A stretch of DNA of 64,000 nucleotides from contig JAFEMH010000528.1 of NCBI GenBank assembly GCA_022495995.1, positions 62,001-126,000 on the forward strand. Reading direction: 5' to 3'. The notes under the pieces were generated by a model. The model was not told the DNA's origin and made no database searches. It worked only from the letters and a program-made list of their open reading frames with translations. Numbering within the stretch: the stretch's first letter is position 1; each line of letters starts with the position of its first letter. Below are positions 23,143 to 34,000 of the stretch, piece after piece. A program made the position numbers and the translations under genes. The DNA is from Adenophora triphylla var. japonica. Taxonomy: Eukaryota; Streptophyta; Magnoliopsida; Asterales; Campanulaceae.

Positions 23143-24498
23143 TGTTGGGTTTTACGGGTCCATGCGCAGCGGAATTAAGCATTAAAAACATAAAACCCAA
23201 GAAGCCCTAGGATCCGTTCTATACAATTAATTTGAATACCTATGAGATAGAATTAAACCAACCTTGAAACGCTTTCCGGTCTTGAGCTATCGAATGATTT
23301 GATTATGTGATATCGAATCACAAACTTCGTTCTTCAACTTGCTTGAACTCTAGGCCTTGATCGATGAACGAGCGAAGACCCTCTTTTGGTATCCACACCT
23401 TTGAATGAATCCAAGAACAATTTCTTGTTGATTGCTAGATCTAAAACCTTGAAGAATATTGAGAGAATTTGATTGTGAATTTTGCTTTAAAATTTCGGCT
23501 AGGCTTTTAGGTCTGACAGAGCCCTTGTATTTATACTAAAATAGTGTAAATACCTCTTCTAATCGAATTAGGAGAGACAGGCTGTCAATAACGCGTATTG
23601 GCCTATTATGTCGCGCGGTATATCAAGCCATTGGCTTGATATGTCGCGTGACATAAATAGCCGCTCGAGCCTCTCAATCATTCTTCCTCGCTTAACCAAT
23701 TCATTCTAGTTGTGTGTGACCCGGTAGGATTACATCATGTTGGCAATGAGTTCGATCATGTCGAACCTCATAAGACATAAGCGGACTCTAGCAAGCCATT
23801 ATGTCTACCCAAATGATGTAACGTAAGAGTTCACGTTTCCAACGGTGTACTTCCATTTATCCCTTTTGTCTCACGATGTTATATTGAACACAAGTCATGG
23901 TCCTTGTCAACTTGTTATTGTTCAATGCTTTCTCGATTCTTGAGTATAATGATAATTCCAATCATATTGGGGTACAGCCATACACTTTCATCATTATCAC
24001 TCATCGAGGGGCCCAAGCATAACATCTCTCTTCCGAGGGACAAACTCCTTCTTGACTTATCATCCTTCCCATCATGAATCCGATCATGCCAATGATAGCC
24101 TTTATAAATATCGTGTTAAGATATCGTTTGACTAAAATCAAACATGGCTTTCATCATATGTAAGGTTATGATAGTCTCAGGTCTAGGAAATAAATGAAGT
24201 AACCGTATGAGATTTAAGTATGACATTTGACCATGACATAAATCTCATGCGGGTCATGTCCGAATACTTGTTCTCTAACAAGTACCCATAATTTCAATGT
24301 GCATCCCTTATGCATATAATCATCACATGATTATCCATTGACAATTATACTAATTTATTCTCTTAATAATTAGGGACAGAGATTATTATAAACAAATATA
24401 CAAAACATATAATAATCAAATAATAAACATCTCATATAATAATAAATAATGTCAACACATAAGTCTATCAATCATAGGCCTAGGGCATAACACTAACA
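23143..24498 (-). mobile_element. Solo LTR 2, inverted copy, with AATAC target duplication
   Basis: A 1356-bp reverse-complement homologue of solo LTR 1. It starts TGTTGGGTTTTACGG, ends GGGCATAACACTAACA, and is flanked by AATAC (23138-23142, 24499-24503). It is co-linear with copy 1 over its whole length, with scattered substitutions. Confidence 0.9.
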
Positions 24499-25007
24499 AA
24501 TACTGTTTTCCATGGTTGTTGATGTCCAAGACAGTATACTTCCTCTTGCATTTGTTGTTGTTGAAAAAGAGATCTGGACGAACTGGCATTGGTTCTTATA
24601 TCTTCTTTGCAAACATATTATAAAGGGTCGTGAAGTATGCCTGATATTTGACCATCATCTCGGCATTCTTAAGACTATAGATGAAGATACATGGTGGCCA
24701 AATGTGCATCATCGATATTGCTTGAAACATATGCAAGCAAATTTCTTGGATAAGCATAGATGGGAAGGTTTGAAGTATTTATTTTGGAGAGCGGGTAGAG
24801 CAACTCAAGATAGAAAATTGAAATCTGCCTTAGAGAGTATCCGTTCAATTAACCCCGAGGCAATTGCATGGATACTGAATTTAGATGCCAAAAAATGGGC
24901 ATTGGCACACGATGGTGGTTACAAATATGGCATTATGACTACTAATATGTCTGAGGTTTTCAATGGTGTCATGAAGGGAGCCCACAATCACAGCAATTTC
25001 TTTACCG

Positions 25008-25620
25008 GCGGGATTTAAAGCAATTTGTGCAAAATTAGCCCATAATTGATCATTAGCAAAATTAAAGGGTAATCCTTTAGCCACAGTAAATTTAGCCATT
25101 TCTCTTTTATAAGTTGCATTACCAAATTTAAATAGTTGAGAAGACGTACCTTGTGAAGACCCACTCGTAAATCCTTGTAGTTGTGTTAGATCTTCATTGT
25201 GTCCAACTTGGTCGGGGTGCTTAGCCGCTAAGTGTCTTTTAAACGACCATAACCACCTCCAGGGGTAAAGGCAAATGTTGAAGTGCAATAGTTGCAATAC
25301 ACAGTGAATTTGTTGGTACCTTCAATTGGCACTTTTGTAAAGTGCACGATCGTGATATCGGATCTCCCCATTGTTCGACCTCCTCGACCTCGACCTTGAA
25401 TTTGACCACCACCTCGGGCTTGGGCTTCATTTTGAGTTTGACTCTCTTCGGTATGACCACTTATTGGATTTGTTGCATCAAATTCGTCATCGCTCAATTC
25501 TAGCGTTTCATGCGCTTGTATATTTTGCCAAATACTATCATCGGCGGGAAAAATTGGATGCGGAATTAAAGTGCTTCCCGTTGACTTTTTCTTGGCCTTA
25601 TCGATTCGAGATGAAGACAT
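25008..25620 (-). pseudogene. hAT transposase N-terminal fragment (BED zinc finger)
   Basis: It starts MSSSRIDKAKKK at 25620. A low-complexity Glu/Gly/Arg-rich segment (RGGGQIQGRGRGG) follows, then a BED-type zinc finger: C-x2-C (VYCNYC, about 25300) and H-x4-H (RHLAAKH, about 25235). After that comes the conserved hAT segment FTVAKGLPFNFANDQLWANF (about 25090-25040). A frameshift at about 25245 separates the two halves of the finger. The frame ends at the MULE junction near 25008, so the dimerisation and catalytic parts are missing. Confidence 0.8.
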
Positions 25621-25954
25621 TTTTTGTGTAGTGGTGTAATGTGGTATAATAAATTTAAATTTAAAGTTGAAGTATAAACCTAAATTTAATTAAAAAGCTT
25701 AAATGTTGAAACTAAAATATGAATTTAAAGCTTAAAAGTTAATAATTAAATTAAAAATTACTAATTTAAATTTAAAGTTGAAGTGTGTAATTAATTCTAT
25801 CTATATATAATAATAAGATTGTGGTAATTTTTTTGCCATTGAGGGGTATTTTAGTAATTTCACGCGGTGGCAAAATGGAAGAAAAATGGGCTGAAAAGAC
25901 ACGTGGCCTGCTGCGATTGACCCAATTTTTTTTTTTTTTTTTTTTTAACATTTG
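25621..25954. other. Upstream region of the hAT fragment
   Basis: AT-rich leader with TTTAAATTTAAAGTTGAAG repeated at about 25650 and 25770, then a GC-richer piece with CACGTGGCC (25901-25909) and a poly-T run at 25926-25946. No gene. Confidence 0.5.
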
Positions 25955-26280
25955 GACACGTGCCTTCAATTAGACGAAGGGTAATTTGGTCATTTCTAGG
26001 GCGCGAACGTAGCACGCGCCAATACACGAGCGTTCAGGAAGCTTTTTTTTTTTTTTTAAGTTTTGGACAAGTGGCGTGGTCTTATTGGCTGGTTGAATTT
26101 CGGAATTTTATTTTTCACCCATTTCTTTTACCTAAATTATTTTATAATAAATTATTTAAAAAAAAAATTTACACCAAAATTCATATTTTTATTTTCTCTT
26201 TAAATAGAGACTATTTTCATTTGATTTGGACACAGAAAAAAAACTCCTTTTTTTTAATATAAATTTCTTAATTTTCCTTT
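25955..26280 (+). mobile_element. Dispersed repeat, copy B
   Basis: It shares with copy A (inverted, 17870-18225) the ordered blocks GCGCGAACGTAGCACGCGCC-like GC-rich core, poly-T, GACAAGTGGCGTGGTC, ATTGGCTGGTTGAATTTC, ATTATTTTATAATAAATT and ACACCAAAATTCAT. Non-coding. Confidence 0.65.
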
Positions 26281-27089
26281 TTAATTTTTCAATATATTTT
26301 TAGTCAAAATTAATTAAGTGTCAAGTTTTTTTTATTATAAATGATAATGATAATAATAATAATAATTTTACTAATTATAAAAATAAAAATTATAAAATAA
26401 AGTGATAGGGTATACGATAATTAGTTGGAAGGGATAATGTGGTTATTGAGTTTATTTTAGTTCGAGACAATAAAAATTATATTTATTTTATTTAAAAAAT
26501 TGAATTGTAGTAAATAAAGTATTAATAGAGACGAATATCGAAAAAGATAGTCATCATTTTTAAAATTTTGATTGAAGTGCATCTCAATATTCTAAGAAAT
26601 ATAGATAATATAAATTGTTATTTTAGAAAAGGGTAAGAAAGAAGTGGGTTGGGTTTTATGAGGGAGTGATTGGTTTGGGGAAATTAATTTTTCAATATAT
26701 TTTTAGTCAAAATTAATTAAGTGTCAGGCTTTTTTTTATTATAAATGATAATGATAATAATAATAATTTTACTAATTATAAAAATATAAAATATAAAATA
26801 AAGTGATAGGGTATAGAATAATGAGTTGAAAGGGATAATGTGGTTATTGAGTTTATTTTAATTCGAGACAATAAACATTATATTTATTTTATTTAAAAAA
26901 ATTGAATCGTAGTAAATAAAGTATTAATAGAGACGAATATCGAAAGAGATGGTCATCGTTTTTAAAATTTTGATTGAAGTGCATGTCAATATTCTAAGAA
27001 ATATAGATAATATAAATTGTTATTTTAGAAAAGGGTAAGGAAGAAGTGGGTTGGATTTTATGAGGGAGTGAATGAATTGGGGAAATTAT
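26281..27089. repeat. 403-bp tandem duplication
   Basis: The block starting TTAATTTTTCAATATA at 26281 recurs at 26684 and runs to about 27089. Both copies include GATAATGTGGTTATTGAG, AGTATTAATAGAGACGAATA and AGAAGTGGGTTGG. Differences are few (for example ATAATAATAATAATAA length and a handful of substitutions), so the duplication is recent. Confidence 0.92.
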
Positions 27090-27317
27090 TTTCATTTAAC
27101 CCAAATGGTCGCATTTTTAGGATTTTGATTTTTCTTCTCAAAATTAAATAAGATAAATGTGTTGAATGTGGGTTTCAGTTTCTATTTAATAAGTGAGATG
27201 GAGTAATATGGTTATTGTGTTTCCTTTAGCTCGATATATCATACAATTTATTTAATTTAAAAAAAAATCTTTGAAGCATACTAAATAAAGTATATAGGGT
27301 TATTTAGTTATAGATTT

Positions 27318-27470
27318 TTTTTCTGAAAAGTGGCACGTGCCATACACGCGTGTACAAAAGCGCGTCTATGCAGGTGCATTTAAAATTTTTTTTTTTTAAA
27401 TGGCACACTTGGTGTTCGTTCATTGGCCGATTGGATTTCAGATTTTTTTTCTCCGATTTCTTAAACATTT
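27318..27470 (+). mobile_element. Dispersed repeat, copy C
   Basis: Shorter third copy of the family: GCACGTGCCATACACGCGTG, poly-T, GGCACACTTGGTGTTCG, CATTGGCCGATTGGATTTC. It diverges before the ATAATAAATT block. Confidence 0.6.
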
Positions 27471-27479
27471 AAAAATAAT

Positions 27480-28235
27480 AATACAAATAAATCCAAATTC
27501 AAAAATTAAAAAATATAAATTAAAAATAAAAAATAAAAAATTAAAATTTAAAATTTAAAAATTAAAAATAAAAAATTAAAAATAAAAAATAAAAAATAAA
27601 AATTAAAAATTAAAAATTAAAAATTAAAAATTAAAAATTAAAAATTAAAAATTAAAAATTAAAAATTAAAAATTAAAAATTAAAAATTAAAAATTAAAAA
27701 TTAAAAATTAAAAATTAAAAATTAAAAATTAAAAATTAAAAATTAAAAATTAAAAATTAAAAATTAAAAATTAAAAATTAAAAATTAAAAATTAAAAATT
27801 AAAAATTAAAAATTAAAAATTAAAAATTAAAAATTAAAAATTAAAAATTAAAAATTAAAAATTAAAAATTAAAAATTAAAAATTAAAAATTAAAAATGAA
27901 AAATGAAAAATTAAAATTTAAAAATTAAAAATAAAAAATAAAAAATTAAAAATTAAAAATTAAAAATTAAAAATTAAAAATTAAAAATTAAAAATTAAAA
28001 ATTAAAAATTAAAAATTAAAAATTAAAAATTATAAATAAAAAATAAAAAATTAAATATTAAAAATTAAAAATTTAAAATCAAAAATTAAAAATTAAAAAT
28101 TAAATATTAAAAATTAAAAATTAAAAATTAAAAATTAAAAATTAAAAATTAAAATTTATAAATAAAAAATAAAAAATTAAAATTTATAAATTTATAAATT
28201 AAAATTAAAATTTAAAAATAAAAGAGTTTTTTTAT
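27480..28235. repeat. AAAAATT satellite-like tract
   Basis: Heptamer AAAAATT repeated almost perfectly across about 27596-27895 and 27945-28030, with flanking variants (AAAAATA, AAATTTA). It is essentially free of G and C and directly precedes the gypsy element insertion region. Confidence 0.97.
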
Positions 28236-28329
28236 AATATTCAGGGAGTGTTGTTGTAACAATCATCTTGTGTGGATTTTTTTTTCTTTTTATTATCCAT
28301 CTTTTAAAAGTTCGTTTTGGTAAATGGCC

Positions 28330-28989
28330 TGAACATACCAAAAGTGTCAAGTTGGACCAAAGGAGTAAAGCCCAATCACAAGCAGCCTTGACCATCACAT
28401 TCTCAATGAGGCTGGCCCAATCAGAACAAGGCCCAAAGCCCATCTCTTGTATCAGTCGACTAAGCCCATGGTCCGACCTACCAGGTCCCGACCTAATTTA
28501 GTCCGACCTCATGATCCATATCATAATTCGGGGTACGAACCATGCTCTACCCACCAGTCAGGTCGGCCATTCCACAAGTGGCGACCTCGACCTCAACACC
28601 AAGTGTCGACCTGACATGTGAAGACGCATGTGGGTCAACCTTTCCATAACAACCTCCCTACAAATCGTGGACAAGATTGTGCACGTTCCCACGAGCATAA
28701 CCGCAGCCTATAATTTCTGAGCTCATGTAGCCCTATCATTAAACTACCTACATCAACTATAAATACTTCATCACTACCAACGGTGCAAAGGTAACTTGCC
28801 ATTTTGTATTCTCGAGTTCATTATTCAATACATTTTGAGCTTTATACAACTGTTATCTTACTCACGCCCGAGCGTCTTCGCCGAGACACATCCGGCTAGT
28901 CGTGGGTTCCGTTTTCGAGTCAAGAAGCCAGGTGATCGATCACCCCGCCACGTGGAGGAAGATTGATAAGCACATTTCCCGCAAAGACG
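28330..28989 (+). repeat. 5' LTR of the Tat element
   Basis: About 660 bp beginning TGAACATACCAAAAGTG. TATA box (CTATAAATAC) near 28758. It is highly similar over its length to 40008-40662, with small indels. Its last dozen bases (CCCGCAAAGACG) differ from the 3' LTR end (CCTGCAGCATCA), so the border is inferred from alignment. Confidence 0.88.
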
Positions 28990-28991
28990 CT

Positions 28992-29011
28992 TGGTTCCAT
29001 TGCGGAAATCG
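28992..29011 (+). other. Primer-binding site, tRNA-Asp-like
   Basis: TGGTTCCATTGCGGAAATCG lies just after the 5' LTR and resembles the TGGCGCCGTTGCCGGGGATC tRNA-Asp site of many plant gypsy elements with several substitutions. Confidence 0.45.
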
Positions 29012-30950
29012 TGCTTAAGCTCGACCTCGAAAAGTTCATCAACCTACAACAATGGTAACCCTGCACGGGCATGTCAAGACGCTTACGAAGAATTCATTGA
29101 GGTAAACAACAACACCAATACAAACGCAGAAATCTCAATGTCAATGCCGAAAACATGGACTTGCCTCCTCCCCCACCAAATCGTCCCCTACGGTAGAGCC
29201 ACGCGATCTACCAAATGTTGTTGATAGCGGCGAGGATTGCACGACACAAGGAGAGGAAAAGGCATATGGAGGGCAAGGAGTCCCACCTCCTCCTAAGCGT
29301 CCAACCGGACAGTGAACATGGGAAACAGGCAGTCCCTCAATTAATCCCATGAGCAAGAAGGAAATGATGTTAGAGCGAGCTCAAATTTTGGCCGACTTGA
29401 TAGCCATGGAGGAGGCAGAGAGTGCCGACGTACGTTCGTAAAGGATTGCTCCCTCCCAAGTCTCCAACGGGCAACAGCCAGAGTGCTAGGCCAAATGAAG
29501 GTGTGGGCGTAATGGCGAGGACAGATAGTTCGCCGAGCTCCTACAATTGTTCATGTGCCGAGTAACGACACTAAGGGCTAGCCTCAAGTAAACAGGGAAC
29601 AGGAGGCTCAATCTGATTTGAGGACTCTGCTAATGTACCCAACAAACAGGCATGTCTCTCCAGCGAACGCAGAGATCGTGATCCCATAGAGGACAAGGAA
29701 TGGGCATAGGTCGCCCGTGAGAGGGGAAAGGCGCAGGTCGCCACATGGAGATAACAGGCGCAGTCGCCGTCTCGCGCCGAGAGGCGCGAGTCGCCTCAAA
29801 GAAGTAATGTACATAGATCTCCCAATAAGATCGAAAGGACCAATTCTCACAGGGACGGAAGAGCAGGCGGTGACTCCCCTGCAAGTGAGGGCCGAGGTCC
29901 AATCCGCTCCTCCAGGAGATGAAAGACCCGATGCCGTAGAATGGTTGTTGATGAAAAGAAATTTGAGCAATGGGAGGAGGAGAAGAAAAGGATGCTGGAA
30001 AGGTCGAACGAATTGACTTTGCTCTTCGACCACTTTCTAAGGAACTGAGAGATAGTCGACCTCCCCTAGTTTCAGGTTGCCTCTTCTAGAGAAGTATTCT
30101 GGTTCCACCAATGCAAGAAGCCACATAGCACACTTGGAGGCCACGATGTGTTTTGTCGCCAATGAAGACGACAATATGTGCAAAGCCCTCGTAAGTACCC
30201 TCACAGGAGCAGCTTTCGACATGGTTTAATGGTTTGGCACTGGTAGCATAACCACTTGGACATGCTTGAGGACCAAGTTCCTAGACCGCTTCTCGACCGC
30301 TTGGAGCTCGGAAAGTGACGGTGATCGATTTAAACAACTTGGTGCAGCCAAAACGAAAGCTCCATGAGCTACTTCACCAAGATTCAAAGAAATGGTCGAC
30401 AAGATTGAAGAGGACATCACGGACAGGAGGTAATCAATTGCTTCCGAAGTGGTATTTCCTCGGAAGACATGGACTACGAGCTCACGGCTCGAACGGTCAC
30501 AACTCGACAGTGAGTTGTTTGAAAAGGTGTATAATGTCGCTCACGTCGAGGAAAGGAAAGAAAAGAAAAGGGAAAGAGCCCCAAGGTTGAAGTCACCGAT
30601 GATAAAAAGGACTCCAACAAGAATGGGGGAACAATAAAAATGGAAAGAATGTAACTAGGGCAACAGAGAAGGTGCCCGAAGCTTTCACTCCCTCACGGTG
30701 AGTCGAACCGAGATTTTGAATGCTTTGTCGAACCGGCTCCTCCAAAGCCCCAATGAATCCGAGTGCAACAAGTTTAGGAGGGACAAATGAAGCACCGCGA
30801 CTACCACAAAGACACCGGTCATCTCACGTAGGATTGCTTGGGATTAAAGCGTATCATCCAGAGAATGGTCGACTGTGGAGACTCGAAGCTTATGTGAAGA
30901 GACCTCAGCCGGGAGGAGGTGAGCGGCCAGCAGGGCAACAAGGACCTAGG
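29012..30950 (+). pseudogene. Degenerate gag of the Tat element
   Basis: No long frame survives. Reading across frames shows retrotransposon gag pieces around 30120-30420 (AAFDMV..WF, TKFLDRFS, FKEMVDKIEEDIT). Near 30795 is YHKDTGHLT, followed by a stop and DCLGLKR, the histidine/cysteine motif found at the C-terminus of Tat gag proteins. Frameshifts and stops are frequent. Antisense frames in 29.6-30.0 kb are shadows. Confidence 0.65.
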
Positions 30951-31049
30951 CAACCTAGACCGAACCTCGGGGGTCATCACCGAACAAGCGAGCAACACGG
31001 CCATCAAGCACAAGATATTCCACTCAATAAGGCTCCCACACGTGCCTCC

Positions 31050-34000
31050 AAGGAGAGAAGTAAGAGATGAAGCGATCGCCTTCTACCCCCATGAATTGGC
31101 AACCAATATGGCGGCTAGGGAGCAAGTTCTCGTCATCCCAGGTCTCATTGATGGATGTACGACGAGCAGACTCTTAGTCGACACGGGGGCCTGCAAGGAT
31201 ATTTTGTTTTACAAAACTTTCAAGGAGATGGGTCTTAATGATGAACAGTTGGAGAGGTATGATGGCAGGTTGGAGGGCTTCACCAACCACCGAGTTGATG
31301 CTAAAGGCCAGATAGTGCTCGACGTCGACCTAGGCCAAGACCCCTCGGGATTGTCTCGAAGGTACAATTTATCGTAATTGATGTAAATAGTGACTATGCC
31401 GCCATACTTGGAATTCCCGGACAGTCGCTCTTGGAATGGTAGCATCAATTCCTCACCAGCGAGTAAAGTTCCCCACACCTGCTGGAGTAGGTTGCGTACA
31501 AGGCACAGCTCGTGCTTATCTGGATCATGTTCTAAGAGAAAGAAAGAAAAGGTTTATACCACGGCTGATGGTTACTTGAAGCTGTCCCAGTCAGTCACCA
31601 AAACTACCCGGTTGTCAACAATCACCAACGTGGAAGAGTCGACCTATCACTCAAATGACGAGGTCATGCTTGAGTCGACACGTCACTCTAACACCACTGA
31701 GGTCGATCTCGCATGTAGTTATGGTCGACCAAGTCATCATAGGCAATCTAGGCCTCCGGCTAAAGACAATAACTCTGGGGCCACCACCACCACCAGCGAG
31801 GTTGCAGACAAGCTTGATGATATGATAGCTGAGGAGGCTCCACACTTGGGAGCTGAGGAAAGACAAAAGGTCATGGAAATCATAGTGGAGACTCTACAAT
31901 TCGTAGATGGACCGTAGCTAGAAGCCGTGGACGAGTTAGAGTCGCAATCACCAACTTTTCTTACCCCGACCAAAAAATTCAGATTGGGAAGCGGCTATCA
32001 TTGAGGAGCGAGCGTAAATCATCGAGCTACTCAAGGAAAGTAACGATGTCTTCGCATGGAGGGTAGAGGACATGAGGGGAATCAAGGAAGAGGTCGCCGT
32101 TCGCGTACTTGAAGTCGGCAAACCCGACCATAAAGCCTAGACCCCAAAAGTTGAGAAGTTTTGCTCGCGACAAGGAAGAGGCTATCAAAGCAGAGGTACA
32201 AAAACTTTTGAGTGCAGGGATAATCAAAGAGGCCACTCATACAACGTGGTTGGCCAACGTGGTCATGGTGAAGAAATCGAATGGCAAGTGGCAGATGTGT
32301 GTCGACTTCACTACTCTCAATCTAGCTTGCCCAAAGGATAGCTATCCTCTCCCTAGAATTGACAAGCTTGTTGATTCCATCGCCGGCCACTCTACTCTCG
32401 CTTCCCGGATGCTTACTCGGGATACCACCAGATAAAGATGCACGAGGATGACATTGTGAAAACGACATTTCAAGCAAACTGGAGGCATTTATCGCTACAA
32501 CATGATGCCATTTGGCTTAAAAATGCGGGAGCTACCTATCAAAGAATGGTGAACAAGGTCTTTGCCTCACAAATTGGTCGAAATATGGAGGCTTATGTTG
32601 ACGACATGGTCATTAAAACTAAGACCGGAGTCACGTAGTCGACTGAAGGAGACATTCGCCAATTTACGAGCAAACGACATGAAGCTCAATCCCAGCAAGT
32701 GTGTCTTTGGAGTTGCGGTGGCAAGTTCTTGGGATTTATGGTATCTCAAAGAGGCATAGAAGCCAATCCGTAGAAAAATCAAGGCGCTAGTCGACATGAA
32801 AGCTCCCACCAAATGTCAAAGAGATGCGTGACTTAACGGAAGGGTAGCGGCTCTTGGTCGTTTCATATCAAAGTCGTACGAGAGAGGTCTCTCCCCTTCT
32901 TCAAAGCATTGAGGGGACGAAAAATTTTGAGTGGACGACCGAATGTCATTCGTCGTTTCAACAATTGAAGGATTACCTCGCTTACTCCACCTTTGCTAAG
33001 TAGCCCAACCACTGGTGAGACCCTATTTGTATATCTGTCCGTGGGAGACAAGTCGGTTGCGGCGGTGTTGATCGTAGAGGATGAAGGGCTTCAAAAACCG
33101 ATATTACATCAAGAAGGCCTTATCGATGTGGAGAGCGGATACTACAATGCCGAGAAGGTCGCTTATGCCCTAGTCGTGGCTTCAAGGAAGGCCGCGAGCT
33201 TACTTTCTACGGCTCATCCAATTGTGGTTCTTACAAATGCCCCTTAGAAAAATTCTTCACAAGTCGGAGAGTTCGGGTCGACTTCTCAATTGGTCAATTG
33301 CCCTTACCGAATTTGACATTGAGTATCGACCTCGAAAGGCGTTGAAGGCTCAAGCTCTAGGCGACTTCTTGGTCGAGCTTACGTTCACCAAGGAAGACGA
33401 CGAGCAGAGCTCCAAAAGAAAAGGCTAAAGGGAAGGAGTTAGAGTCCCGTGTCGCCACCGCTTACCCGTCGATTGTTGGAAGGTCTATTCGGACGGATCG
33501 GCGACCAAGAATAGCAAATGAGCTGGGATAGTACTAATTGAACCGTAGTCCGGAACTGTGTATGAGGAATCACTAAGGTTCAAGTTTGATGCTTCCAACA
33601 ACCGGGCCGAATATGAAGCTTTGATAGCGGCTATAGAATACGCCAAGTGTTTTGGAGCGACTAAGATCATGGCCTACCGTGATTCACGGTGATAGTCAAC
33701 TGTGTCGTAGGCGAGTACGAGGTACTTAGTGCCACACCGATTAAATACTGCGACCTGGTGAAGGAACCGATAAAAGATTTGGAATTACGGGAGATCCAAA
33801 GAATTGGACGAGAAGACAATGAGCTAGTCGACCTCCTCTCGAAGTTAGCCACTTCGGATGAACCACATGATGAACCTATCTCCTTCCTCGAAAGTCCAGC
33901 CTATGAAAGAATAAAAATTCAATGCATAGATGATCCCTCAAGAAATTGGACTCAGGAGAAGTGTTGGATCGAGGAAATGAAGGCGTACTTAGAAAATGGA

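Larger units (their letters stand above)
20304..25005 (+). pseudogene. MuDR-type MULE transposase, decayed and split by two LTRs
   Basis: The N-terminal part (about 20304-20640) resembles the PB1-like head of MuDR proteins (RCPRTFDSGIGEYFPF, DDACMYIMFDHLA). An acidic Asp/Glu stretch follows (20820-21080), then the MuDR zinc-binding region (about 21180-21440, ICTYRWFRVKK, KAPHCCLYSVESRDHPN), then the MULE catalytic region (PVISVDGTFLNCRYKG at 23094-23140; DSILPLAFVVVEKE, WWPNVHHRYCLKHMQANF after 24512). Frameshifts and stops occur before 21450 and near 23020. Two solo LTRs interrupt it. Taking each LTR with one target duplication out restores continuity of the flanking frame. The C-terminus is lost after NMSEVFNGVMKGAHN, where hAT sequence begins. 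It is non-functional. Confidence 0.88.
18226..25006 (+). mobile_element. Mutator-like element (MULE), composite and truncated
   Basis: The left terminal sequence (about 18270-18365, with TTCTCAAATAATTA and TTTTCCAAAAT) matches, in inverted orientation, the right end of the plant-mobile-domain MULE at 44640-44740. Inside, in order, are a nested palindrome array, captured HROB-like exons, a second palindrome array, and a MuDR-type transposase pseudogene. The sequences just after the two palindrome arrays (18552-18615 and 20020-20085, both with TAGTAGATAA-like, CAGCA..TTCATTC and CTCTCGTAT-C-CTCAT) are homologous. Either two MULEs are nested or tandem, or one has duplicated its 5' end. The right part is cut off at about 25006 by a hAT fragment, so the right TIR is missing. 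Confidence 0.7.

Noticed and set aside
27480..28235. Interstitial telomere repeat
   Set aside because: The heptamer AAAAATT has no G and does not match the TTTAGGG plant telomere or known variants.
29608..30033. 141-aa minus-strand frame inside the gypsy element
   Set aside because: Shadow of the degenerate gag region. No homology motif or splice context, unlike the antisense gene at 36.0-39.5 kb.
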